Shown in pieces: positions 18,076 through 25,649 of a DNA stretch of 64,000 nt. The DNA comes from Alloyangia pacifica. GTDB taxonomy: Bacteria > Pseudomonadota > Alphaproteobacteria > Rhodobacterales > Rhodobacteraceae. Under the pieces are notes generated by a model, which was not told where the DNA came from, did not search any database, and saw only the letters and a program-made list of their open reading frames with translations. How positions within the stretch are numbered: position 1 is the first letter of the stretch; each line of letters begins with the position of its first letter. The position numbers and the translations under genes are program-made. The stretch is from the NCBI RefSeq assembly GCF_020524285.1, contig NZ_JAIVKX010000002.1, forward strand, positions 186,001-250,000. Reading direction: 5' to 3'.

Positions 18076-18828
18076 ATGTTCGGAATCGAGATCATCGACG
18101 CAAGCCTGCTCCCCGCCATGATTGTGGCGCTTTTCGGAGGCGTGATCTCCTTCCTCAGCCCCTGTGTGCTGCCCATCGTGCCGCCCTATCTGGCCTTCAT
18201 GTCGGGCGTCTCGCTGCAGGAGATGCAGGCCGGGGGCAGCGCCCGCTGGCGGGCTTTCATCGCAGCGCTCTTCTTCGTGCTGGGGCTCTCGACCGTCTTC
18301 ATCCTTCTGGGCTTCACCGCCTCCTGGCTCGGCAGCTTCTTCTTGCAGAACCAGATCCTGCTGGCGCGCATCTCGGGCGTGGTGGTCATCGTCTTCGGCC
18401 TGCACTTCCTGCACGTCTTCCGCATCCCCTTCCTCGACCGCGAGGCGCGGCTTGATGCGGGCGAGGCGGGCGGCTCGGCCTTTGGCGCCTACCTGCTGGG
18501 GCTGGCCTTCGCCTTCGGCTGGACGCCCTGCATCGGCCCGCAGCTCGGCGCGATCCTGTCGCTCGCCGCGACCGAGGCGTCGGTCGCCCGCGGCACGCTG
18601 CTGCTCGGCGTCTACGCGCTGGGTCTGGGGCTGCCCTTCCTGCTGGCGGCGGTCTTCCTCAGCCGCGCCATGGGGCTGATGAACCGCCTCAAGCGGCACA
18701 TGAAGACCATCGAGCGGATCATGGGCGTGCTGCTGGTCGTGGTTGGCCTTGCGCTTCTGACCGGCGCCTTCTCGGCCTTCTCCTTCTGGCTGCTGGAAAC
18801 CTTCCCGGCGCTCGGCCAACTCGGCTGA
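18076..18828 (+). CDS. ccdA: Cytochrome c biogenesis protein CcdA
   Basis: Inner-membrane thiol transporter of 250 residues that passes electrons from cytoplasmic thioredoxin to periplasmic thiol-reducing proteins used in cytochrome c maturation. About six membrane spans are visible. The two redox cysteines are in SFLSPCVLPIVPP (about residue 34) and FGWTPCIGPQLG (about 155). The start at 18076 (MFGIEII) is taken because the first span follows directly; a much longer form would have a non-membrane, low-complexity N-terminus that overlaps the rne terminator. It stands alone, 95 bp before the next gene. Confidence 0.92.
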   Translation: MFGIEIIDASLLPAMIVALFGGVISFLSPCVLPIVPPYLAFMSGVSLQEMQAGGSARWRAFIAALFFVLGLSTVFILLGFTASWLGSFFLQNQILLARISGVVVIVFGLHFLHVFRIPFLDREARLDAGEAGGSAFGAYLLGLAFAFGWTPCIGPQLGAILSLAATEASVARGTLLLGVYALGLGLPFLLAAVFLSRAMGLMNRLKRHMKTIERIMGVLLVVVGLALLTGAFSAFSFWLLETFPALGQLG

Positions 18829-18923
18829 TCCGGCGACCACACCCGCGCTTTCTCGTATCGCCAGCATCTTGCCCTTCGCGCCCGCCGGGGGCATCGTCCG
18901 GGCAGGGGAACAGGGGCCGTGGT

Positions 18924-20168
18924 ATGAGTGACAGCGACAGGGTGGCGCGCAGGCGGGTGTTCTACATCCCCGGCTACGATCCCATTCACCCGCGCCGCTA
19001 CCGCGAGCTCTACCGCAAGGAGGGCGCGGCGCAGGGGGCGATTTCCGGCTATGACCTGAGCCTGAGCCCGAAGACCGGCGGCGGCGCCTACGGCTGGCAT
19101 GTCGCGGCGCAGATGGACGGCGCGCAGGTCGCGGCGGAAGTCGAGGTGCTGGTCTGGTCCGATATCGTGCGCGGCAGCATGTCGGGCTCGATCCCGGCAA
19201 CCTACCTGCAACTGGTGCGCACGGCCTGGGAGTATATCTCCACCGGCGCGCTGCTTCGGCTGATGCGCCTGCGCAAGGGGCCGGTGATCGCGGCGCTCTA
19301 CCCGGTCGCCATGCTGCTGCTGCAACTGGTGCTGGCCGTATGCGCGGGCTGGGCGGTTTATGCGCTGGCTGGCTTGCTGGAGCCATGGCTGGGCGTTGCG
19401 GCACGGCTGCTCGGCGGCGCGCTGGGGCTGGTCGCGCTCTGGGCCATCCTGCGCTGGTTCCAGCGCAAGGACGGCAAGCTCTTCGCCTACTACCTGATGC
19501 ACGACTATGCCTATTCCGCCCAGCACAAGGGCGCCAACCCGCCGGAGCTCGAGGCGCGCATGGCGCAGTTCGGCGCGGCCATCGCGGCGGCGCTGCGCGA
19601 CGACGTTGACGAGGTGCTGGTGGTCGGCCACAGCTCGGGGGCGCATCTGGCGGTGTCGATCCTCGCCGATCTGATCCGGTCGGGCAGGGTGCCCGAAGAC
19701 GGACCGAAACTGGCGTTCCTCAGCCTCGGGCAGGTGGTGCCCATGGTCTCCTTCCTGCGCGGGGCCTGGCGGCTGCGCGCGGATCTCGCCTATCTCGCGA
19801 CCCGCGACGAGCTGACCTGGGTCGACGTGACCGCGCCCGGTGATGGCTGCGCCTTCGCCCTCTGCGATCCGGTGGCCGTCTCGGGGGTGGCGCCGGAGGG
19901 AAAGCGCTGGCCGCTGGTCTTTTCGGCGCAGTTCACCCGCTCGCTCAGCCCCGCCCGTTGGAGGGAGCTCCGCTGGCGCTTCTTCCGGCTGCACTTCCAG
20001 TACCTCTGCGCCTTTGACGCGCCGCTGGACTACGACTATTTCCGCATCACCGCCGGGCCGCTGACGCTGTCTGCGCGCTACGCGCAGCGCCCGCCCTCGG
20101 CGAGCCGGCTCGAGGCGCCGGTCAATCGCTTCACCTCGACGACCCCCGCGCCGGAGCGCGCCGCATGA
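18924..20168 (+). CDS. Membrane-associated alpha/beta hydrolase-like protein
   Basis: Protein of 414 residues with a lipase/esterase-like nucleophile elbow VVGHSSGAHLA (Ser near 236) and an N-terminal strand VFYIPGYDP that resembles the first strand and oxyanion loop of alpha/beta hydrolases. Two hydrophobic segments (about 112-140 and 148-172) precede the nucleophile and could insert in the membrane. No family name can be given with confidence. Its stop overlaps the start of the cytochrome P450 gene by four bases (ATGA), so the two are translationally coupled and may act on the same, probably lipophilic, substrate. Confidence 0.72.
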   Translation: MSDSDRVARRRVFYIPGYDPIHPRRYRELYRKEGAAQGAISGYDLSLSPKTGGGAYGWHVAAQMDGAQVAAEVEVLVWSDIVRGSMSGSIPATYLQLVRTAWEYISTGALLRLMRLRKGPVIAALYPVAMLLLQLVLAVCAGWAVYALAGLLEPWLGVAARLLGGALGLVALWAILRWFQRKDGKLFAYYLMHDYAYSAQHKGANPPELEARMAQFGAAIAAALRDDVDEVLVVGHSSGAHLAVSILADLIRSGRVPEDGPKLAFLSLGQVVPMVSFLRGAWRLRADLAYLATRDELTWVDVTAPGDGCAFALCDPVAVSGVAPEGKRWPLVFSAQFTRSLSPARWRELRWRFFRLHFQYLCAFDAPLDYDYFRITAGPLTLSARYAQRPPSASRLEAPVNRFTSTTPAPERAA

Positions 20169-21523
20169 TCCCTCCGAAGCCGAATTCCCGCCCCGACAAG
20201 GTTTCGCTGCTGCGCTACCTGAAGCTCTTCCGGGCGGACCTGCTCTCAGCCCAGCCCGTGCGGCTCTACCGGGCGTGGATGGCCGAGTTCCGTACGCCGT
20301 TTTTCCGCTCCTACATGATCAACCAGCCGGAGCTTGTGAAGACCGTGCTGAAAGACCGCCCCATGGATTTCCCCAAATCCGGGCGCATCGCCGAGGGGCT
20401 GCGCCCGCTGCTCGGCAATTCGGTCTTCGTGACCAATGGCGAAACCTGGCAGCGGCAGCGGCGGATCATCGACCCGGCCTTCGAGGGCGGGAGGCTGAAG
20501 GAAACCTACCCGGCCATGTGGGACGCCGCGCAGGCGGCGCTCACGCGGCTGAAGGCGGAGGCGAGCGCGGGCGCCGAGGTGGAGATCGAGGAGCACACCA
20601 GCCATGCCGCCGCCGACGTGATCTTCCGCACGCTCTTCTCTCTGCCGATCGAGCACGACGTGGCGCAGGCGGTGTTCCACGAGTTTCGCGCCTACCAGCG
20701 CACGCAGCCGATCCTCAATCTCGCCGCCTTCCTGCCGCTGCCGCGCTGGATGCCGCGGTTTCATCGGCGGTCGACAAAGGCAGCGGCGACACGGATCCGT
20801 GCGCTGATCACCGAGCTGACAGCCGCGCGGCAGTCCGAGATCGTGGCGGGCCGGGCGCCGGACGATTTGGCGACCAAGATCATGACCAGAGCGGATCCGC
20901 AGACCGGCGAGACTTTCTCGACAGAGGAGATGGTCGACCAGGTGGCGATCTTCTTCTTGGCGGGGCACGAGACTTCGGCCTCGGCGCTGGCCTGGGCGCT
21001 CTGGCTGGTGGCGGCGCATCCCGAGTGGCAGGCGCGGCTTGCCGACGAGGCGGAGGCGCTCGGCGATACCCCCGATTTTGCCGATATCGCGAAGCTTCGC
21101 CTCTCGCGCGACGTCTTCCGCGAGGCGCTGCGGCTCTATCCGCCGGTGCCGATGATGGTGCGCGAGGCCAGCTGTCCCGAGCGATTCCGCGAGCGCGACG
21201 TGCCAAAGGGCGCGCAGGTGGTGCTCAGCCCCTGGCACCAGCACCGGCACGAGCGGCTCTGGGACAATCCCGACGGCTTCGACCCGGCGCGCTGGGGGAC
21301 GGAGAACGGCAGGCACTGCGCGCGCGAGGCCTACATGCCCTTCTCGGCGGGGCCGCGCGTCTGCACCGGCGCGGGCTTTGCCATGGTCGAGGGGGTGCTG
21401 CTGCTCTCGCTGATCCTGCGCGACCTGAAGCTGGAGGTCGTGCCGGCACGCACCCCGGAGCCCGTGGCCTTCCTCACGGTGCGGGCGCGCGACGGCATAT
21501 GGCTGCGCATCTCGCCCCGCTAG
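20165..21523 (+). CDS. Cytochrome P450
   Basis: Heme monooxygenase of 452 residues without a membrane anchor. The I-helix oxygen-binding motif FLAGHETSASA is near 266, the K-helix ExxR is in REALRLYPP, and the heme-ligand loop FSAGPRVCTGAG has Cys400. Length and motifs are complete. No ferredoxin or reductase gene is adjacent, so electron partners must be encoded elsewhere. The start overlaps the upstream hydrolase gene by four bases. Substrate is unknown; fatty acids, terpenoids or carotenoids are guesses. Downstream lies an unrelated glycolytic gene with its own upstream region. Confidence 0.93.
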   Translation: MIPPKPNSRPDKVSLLRYLKLFRADLLSAQPVRLYRAWMAEFRTPFFRSYMINQPELVKTVLKDRPMDFPKSGRIAEGLRPLLGNSVFVTNGETWQRQRRIIDPAFEGGRLKETYPAMWDAAQAALTRLKAEASAGAEVEIEEHTSHAAADVIFRTLFSLPIEHDVAQAVFHEFRAYQRTQPILNLAAFLPLPRWMPRFHRRSTKAAATRIRALITELTAARQSEIVAGRAPDDLATKIMTRADPQTGETFSTEEMVDQVAIFFLAGHETSASALAWALWLVAAHPEWQARLADEAEALGDTPDFADIAKLRLSRDVFREALRLYPPVPMMVREASCPERFRERDVPKGAQVVLSPWHQHRHERLWDNPDGFDPARWGTENGRHCAREAYMPFSAGPRVCTGAGFAMVEGVLLLSLILRDLKLEVVPARTPEPVAFLTVRARDGIWLRISPR

Positions 21524-21544
21524 CGCTAAAGGTAGCGATAAAGG
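21521..21544 (+). repeat. 12-bp tandem direct repeat upstream of the aldolase gene
   Basis: TAGCGCTAAAGG and TAGCGATAAAGG follow each other without a gap, the first starting at the P450 stop codon. The first contains the palindrome TAGCGCTA, reminiscent of LacI-family operators. It is 80-105 bp upstream of the fructose-bisphosphate aldolase start and may be regulatory. Confidence 0.45.
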
Positions 21545-21625
21545 CACGCTTCGATCTATCCAATGCCGGCGGCTTGGGCTAAGCCTTTGGTAAACCGATT
21601 TTAACGATCTTACAGAGGATCCTCC

Positions 21626-22531
21626 ATGGCACAGGACAAGGCCGTTTTTGCAAAGCAAAAAGACCAGATGGCGAACGGCAAGGGCTTCATCGCCGCGCTC
21701 GACCAGTCCGGCGGCTCGACCCCCAAGGCGCTGCTGCAGTACGGCGTCGAGGAAAGCGAATACAACGGCGAAGCCGAGATGTTCGGCGAGATCCATAAGA
21801 TGCGCACCCGCATCATCACCGCCCCCGACTTCACCAATGACAAGGTGCTCGGCGCGATCCTCTTCGAGCGCACCATGCGCGGCGAGATCGACGGGCTGCC
21901 CACCGCCCAGTACCTGTGGGAAAAGCGCGGCGTGGTGCCCTTCCTGAAGATCGACAAGGGTCTGGCGGATCAGGAAAACGGCGTGCAGGTGATGAAGCCG
22001 ATGCCGGGCCTCGAAGACCTGCTCAACGACGCGGCGCAGAACTTCGGCATCTTCGGCACCAAGGAACGCTCGGTGATCCACGAGGCGAATGCCGAAGGCA
22101 TCGAAGCCGTGGTGGCACAGCAGTTCGAAGTGGGCCGCGCGGTGATCGCCGCGGGCATGGTGCCGATCCTCGAGCCGGAGGTGAACATCCATTCCGAGAC
22201 CAAGGAAGAGGCCGAGGCGCTGCTCGAGGCGTCGCTGGCCAAGCACCTCGACACGCTGGCCGAGGGCGAGGATGTGATGATCAAGCTGACCATCCCGAGC
22301 AAGCCGGGCCTCTACGACGGTCTCGCCGATCACCCGCGCGTGGTGCGCGTGGTCGCGCTCTCGGGTGGCTATTCCACCGACGAGGCCTGCGAGCGCCTGT
22401 CGAAGAACTCCAAGATGATCGCCTCCTTCAGCCGCGCGCTGGCCGAGGGCCTGTCGAAGAAACAGTCCGACGGTGACTTCAACGCGCTGCTCGGCAGCAA
22501 CATCGAGAAGATCTACCAGGCGTCGCTCTGA
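21626..22531 (+). CDS. fda: Fructose-bisphosphate aldolase, class I
   Basis: Class I (Schiff-base) aldolase of 301 residues that cleaves fructose 1,6-bisphosphate in glycolysis and runs in reverse in gluconeogenesis. The N-terminal motif GKGFIAALDQSGGSTPKAL, the block VPFLKIDKGLADQENGVQ, the block EPEVNIHSETK and MIKLTIPSKPGLY (with a candidate active-site Lys) are shared with the bacterial type known from Staphylococcus. It is a single gene with a clear ribosome binding site (GAGGATCCTCC). A strong terminator follows. Confidence 0.94.
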   Translation: MAQDKAVFAKQKDQMANGKGFIAALDQSGGSTPKALLQYGVEESEYNGEAEMFGEIHKMRTRIITAPDFTNDKVLGAILFERTMRGEIDGLPTAQYLWEKRGVVPFLKIDKGLADQENGVQVMKPMPGLEDLLNDAAQNFGIFGTKERSVIHEANAEGIEAVVAQQFEVGRAVIAAGMVPILEPEVNIHSETKEEAEALLEASLAKHLDTLAEGEDVMIKLTIPSKPGLYDGLADHPRVVRVVALSGGYSTDEACERLSKNSKMIASFSRALAEGLSKKQSDGDFNALLGSNIEKIYQASL

Positions 22532-22569
22532 TCCGCGCCTGACAGCTTGCGGCCCCGCGGGGCCCTGCG

Positions 22570-22606
22570 CGCCCGGTCTCTGTTCCAGAGGCCGGGCGTT
22601 TCTTCG
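22570..22606 (+). terminator. Intrinsic terminator after fda
   Basis: A 13-bp stem (CGCCCGGTCTCTG / CAGAGGCCGGGCG, one G-T pair) with a 3-base loop is followed by TTTCTTC. It lies 39 bp after the fda stop. Confidence 0.85.
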
Positions 22607-22693
22607 TGATCCGGCGTGAGTCCGCCGCCGCCGGGATTAGGGAACGCGGCCGCGGACCCGGGCGTTGACGGATCAGAAGCAAAGGAGGACCCT

Positions 22694-22921
22694 ATGTCTG
22701 AGCGCAAGAGATCGCAGGACGGGCGCAGCGAAACCGCCGAGCTGCTGGAAGGTGTGCCGGTCACGCCGGGCGCAACCGCGCAGGAAGGCCGCAAGGGCGG
22801 CGAGATCGCCCGCAAGGTTGGCACTCGCGACGAGGAGAAGCGGGTGGACGAAACCTCTGCCGGGGCGACCCGCCCGCTGGCGCAGGACCAGGACGGCAGC
22901 GGCGACAAGGAAAAGGTCTGA
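22694..22921 (+). CDS. Small charged, probably disordered protein of unknown function
   Basis: A 75-residue protein beginning MSERKRSQDGRSETAEL with an AAAGGAGG ribosome binding site eight bases upstream. It is rich in Glu, Asp, Lys, Arg, Gly and Ala, has no hydrophobic core, cysteine or membrane segment, and is likely disordered. A longer in-frame form from 22616 lacks a ribosome binding site. It lies 23 bp before a host-attachment-family gene and probably shares its transcript. No family is recognised; a stress or nucleic-acid-associated role would be speculation. Confidence 0.65.
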   Translation: MSERKRSQDGRSETAELLEGVPVTPGATAQEGRKGGEIARKVGTRDEEKRVDETSAGATRPLAQDQDGSGDKEKV

Positions 22922-22944
22922 GCAAGCGCGAAGGAGGAAAGACG

Positions 22945-23400
22945 ATGGCGATTCTCACCAATGGCACTTGGGTTCTGGTTGCGGACGGCGAAAAAGCGCT
23001 GTTCCTGCGCAATGACGTGGACGAGCAGGACCCCGACCTGAACGTCGTGCGCATCGAGACCCAGGAGAACCCGTCCGACCGCGAACAATCGGCCAACCGG
23101 CCGGGCCGGATGCACGATGGCGGGCCGGGTCAGAAGTCGGCCGTGGAGGACACGGACTGGCACGAACTGGCCAAGGAACGCTTTGCCGACGAGCTGGCGG
23201 AGATCCTCTACAAGCAGGCCCACAAGGGCCGGTTCGAGCGCATCGTTCTGGTCGCGCCGCCGGCCACGCTGGGCGAACTGCGCGGTAAGCTCCATAAGGA
23301 GGTTGCGGACAAGGTGGTGGCCGAGCTGGACAAGACGCTGACCAATCACCCGCTCGACAAGATCGAGAAACTGCTGCGTGACGAACTCGCCCCGGCCTGA
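22945..23400 (+). CDS. Host attachment family protein
   Basis: Protein of 151 residues resembling the 'required for attachment to host cells' family first described in plant-associated bacteria. Visible family features are the opening TWVLVADGEKALFL, the acidic middle with a DTDWHELAKERFA segment, and the later block RIVLVAPPATLGELRGKL. No signal peptide is present, so it is probably cytoplasmic. The fold is related to archaeal/eukaryotic release-factor-like (baeRF) domains by general knowledge; the biochemical role is unclear. Ribosome binding site AAGGAGGAAAG precedes the start. Confidence 0.82.
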   Translation: MAILTNGTWVLVADGEKALFLRNDVDEQDPDLNVVRIETQENPSDREQSANRPGRMHDGGPGQKSAVEDTDWHELAKERFADELAEILYKQAHKGRFERIVLVAPPATLGELRGKLHKEVADKVVAELDKTLTNHPLDKIEKLLRDELAPA

Positions 23401-23421
23401 TCCGGGCGCCGCATTCAAGCC

Positions 23422-23455
23422 AAAACGCCGCTCTCACAGAGCGGCGTTTTTCTTT
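23422..23455 (+). terminator. Bidirectional terminator between convergent genes
   Basis: A perfect 9-bp stem (CGCCGCTCT / AGAGCGGCG), loop CAC, is flanked by AAAA on the left and TTTTTCTTTTT on the right. It can end transcription both from the host-attachment-family gene and from the LOG-family gene on the other strand. Confidence 0.9.
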
Positions 23456-23494
23456 TTATAATAGATCTTTGATGCGTGCTCTTAACGTTCTTCC

Positions 23495-24046
23495 TCAGGT
23501 CAGCTCCCGCGCCAGGATATCCATCACCCCCTCGGGGCTCTCGGCGCTGTGCAAGAAGTCGAGCAGCGAGGCCTCGGCGAACCCCTGCGCCACCACGTGC
23601 TCGAGCAGCGCCTTGAGGGGGGTCCAGAACCCCTCGGTGTCGAGCAGCACGATCGGCTTGGCGTGCAGGCCGAGCTGGCGCCAGGTCAGCGCCTCGAAAA
23701 ACTCGTCGAGGCTGCCTGCGCCGCCGGGCATCAGCACCACCGCGTCGGCGTTCATCAGCATGACCTTCTTGCGCTCGTGCATGGTCTCGGTGATCACGAA
23801 GCGGGTGAGGTCGGTCTTGCCCACCTCGCGCGACAGAAGATGCGTCGGGATCACGCCGAAGGTTTCGCCACCCGCCTCCTGCGCCGCCCGCGCGACCTCG
23901 CCCATCAGCCCCACGTCGCCAGCGCCATAGACAAGACGCCAGCCTTGCTGTGCAATGGAAGTGCCGAGCTTTTTTGCATCGGCAGCGTAGCTGGATGCCG
24001 TTCCGTGGCGCGAGCCGCAATAAATGCAGACAGATTTGGCGGTCAT
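23495..24046 (-). CDS. LOG-family Rossmann-fold nucleotide hydrolase
   Basis: Protein of 183 residues in the TIGR00730/LOG family (lonely-guy type, cytokinin riboside 5'-monophosphate phosphoribohydrolase). The N-terminal strand is SVCIYCGSRHG; RLVYGAGDVGLMGEVA and the catalytic motif MPGGAGSLDEFFE near 107 are intact, with Ser where the consensus has Thr (PGGxGTxxE). Bacterial members hydrolyse nucleoside monophosphates to base and ribose 5-phosphate. It is divergent from the LysM gene and ends at a shared terminator. Confidence 0.9.
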   Translation of the reverse strand: MTAKSVCIYCGSRHGTASSYAADAKKLGTSIAQQGWRLVYGAGDVGLMGEVARAAQEAGGETFGVIPTHLLSREVGKTDLTRFVITETMHERKKVMLMNADAVVLMPGGAGSLDEFFEALTWRQLGLHAKPIVLLDTEGFWTPLKALLEHVVAQGFAEASLLDFLHSAESPEGVMDILARELT

Positions 24047-24071
24047 GTGGATAATCCAGTAAAATGCTGTT

Positions 24072-24100
24072 TTGACGGGTGATAACGGGATTGTTATAGG
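24072..24100 (+). promoter_or_regulatory. Sigma-70-type promoter of the LysM-protein gene
   Basis: TTGACG (24072-24077), a 17-base spacer and TATAGG (24095-24100) make one of the best housekeeping promoter matches in the window. The spacer contains ATAAC-N6-GTTAT, an inverted repeat that could bind a regulator. It directs transcription into the LysM gene. Confidence 0.65.
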
Positions 24101-24154
24101 TTCTCAACCGCGCTCATGTGGACGGGTCGAGCGCCGTGTGTGGGATTTATTGAA

Positions 24155-25432
24155 ATGAACAACAAGCTCTGGGTTTGGATCGGACTGGGCGCGGCGGCTA
24201 TTTTGGGCGCGCTTTACGTCAGTGGCGTGATCGGGCCGCAGACCGCTGGGCTGAGCCTCCCGGCGGTGACCGAGGTCACCGAGGAGCCTGCCACGGCAGA
24301 GCCGCCCAAGGTCAGCGCATCAGCGCCTGCCTCAGAGCCATCTTCCGAAACTGCCGAGAGCGGCGCCGACCCCGCCGCGCCTCAGGGAGCGGCTAAAGAG
24401 GTCGCGGGGACCGAGGCCGACGCCGATGAAGACGCCGCTAGCGCGTCCGGGACAGAGATCGCCCTCGCACTGCCCGAAGACGGCGCGCCCGCGGTCGAGG
24501 CCGAAGTGGCCCCGAATACGGACTCCGAGGATGCGGCAGCGACCGAGGACCCGGTTACACCGAGCTTCGATCTCGTGCGCGCCGAGCCCGGCGGCCTCGT
24601 TACCGTCGCGGGCCGCGCTGAGCCCGGCAGCGAGGTCGTGCTGTTGCTCGACGGCGCCGAGGAGCTGACCAGCCGGGTTGGCAGCGACGGGCGGTTCGCC
24701 GCCTTCTTCGATCTGCCCGCCTCGGATGTGCCGCAGGTGCTGCGCCTGCGGATGACCGCGGACGGCGAACAGATCGAGTCCCAGCAGGAGGTGATCCTCA
24801 CCCCGCCGGTCACGCCGCGCGTTGCGGGAGAGCAGGGCGAGGCGGACGCGGAAACCGAGCTTGCCTCGGCCGGGACCGGCGAGGCCCCCGAGGCCGCGGC
24901 ACCCACCGTGCTGCTGTCGGATGCCGGCGGCGTCGAAGTGATGCAGGGCGCGCAGCCGCTGGCGCCGGGCGGCGTGGCGATCGACGCGATCACCTATGAC
25001 GACACGGGCGGGGTCGAGCTTTCGGGCCGCGGCAATGGCGAGGCCTTCCTGCGCGTCTACCTCGACAACAGCGAGATCACCACGCTGCAGGTGGCCGCCG
25101 ACGGGCGCTGGCAGGTTGCACTGCCGCAGGTCGACGCGGGCACCTACACGCTGCGGGTGGACCAGATCGACGCGGGCGGCAAGGTCTCGGCCCGGGCCGA
25201 GAGCCCGTTCCGCCGCGAGCCGCCGGAGAAGCTTGCCGCCGCCGCCGCGGAGCTGCCGGGCGCCGAGGAGGTCAGCGCGGTGACCGTGCAGCCGGGCAAC
25301 ACGCTCTGGGCCATCGCGCGCGAGCGCTACGGCGACGGCATGGCCTACGTGCGGCTGTTTGAGGCCAACAAGACGCAGATCCGCGACCCCGACCTGATCT
25401 ACCCCGGCCAGATCTTCGATTTCCCCGAATGA
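24155..25432 (+). CDS. LysM and Ig-like domain envelope protein
   Basis: Protein of 425 residues with one N-terminal membrane segment (about 5-25, LWVWIGLGAAAILGALYV) and a long Ala/Glu/Pro-rich acidic linker. Two beta-sandwich-like repeats follow, at roughly 140-215 (GRAEPGSEVVLLLDG) and 290-365 (GRGNGEAFLRVYLDN). A C-terminal LysM domain (VQPGNTLWAIARERYGDG to YPGQIFDFPE) ends the protein. This predicts a periplasmic, membrane-anchored peptidoglycan-binding protein, common in Rhodobacterales. The ATG at 24155 is used; an in-frame ATG at 24116 is possible and neither has a good ribosome binding site. Confidence 0.83.
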   Translation: MNNKLWVWIGLGAAAILGALYVSGVIGPQTAGLSLPAVTEVTEEPATAEPPKVSASAPASEPSSETAESGADPAAPQGAAKEVAGTEADADEDAASASGTEIALALPEDGAPAVEAEVAPNTDSEDAAATEDPVTPSFDLVRAEPGGLVTVAGRAEPGSEVVLLLDGAEELTSRVGSDGRFAAFFDLPASDVPQVLRLRMTADGEQIESQQEVILTPPVTPRVAGEQGEADAETELASAGTGEAPEAAAPTVLLSDAGGVEVMQGAQPLAPGGVAIDAITYDDTGGVELSGRGNGEAFLRVYLDNSEITTLQVAADGRWQVALPQVDAGTYTLRVDQIDAGGKVSARAESPFRREPPEKLAAAAAELPGAEEVSAVTVQPGNTLWAIARERYGDGMAYVRLFEANKTQIRDPDLIYPGQIFDFPE

Positions 25433-25649
25433 GCCTGCGGGCCGCAATGAGCCTCGGGTGCGACTAAGCCTTCGGGCCGCTACCGCAGCGGGCGGCTCCG
25501 GGCACGCATGCCCCTGACCTGAGGCCGGGAGCGGCGCTGCACCGGCGGGTGCAAAGGGGCGTGCACAGGGGCCTGTGCGGTTCGGTCCTCTGGCCTTTGG
25601 AACTTCATCGGGATAAAGGCATGGGCCGCCAAGCGAAGAGAGCCGAGCC

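Noticed and set aside
25433-25649. Two GC-rich hairpins considered as a tRNA or terminator
   Set aside because: No cloverleaf, anticodon arm or T-run can be formed.
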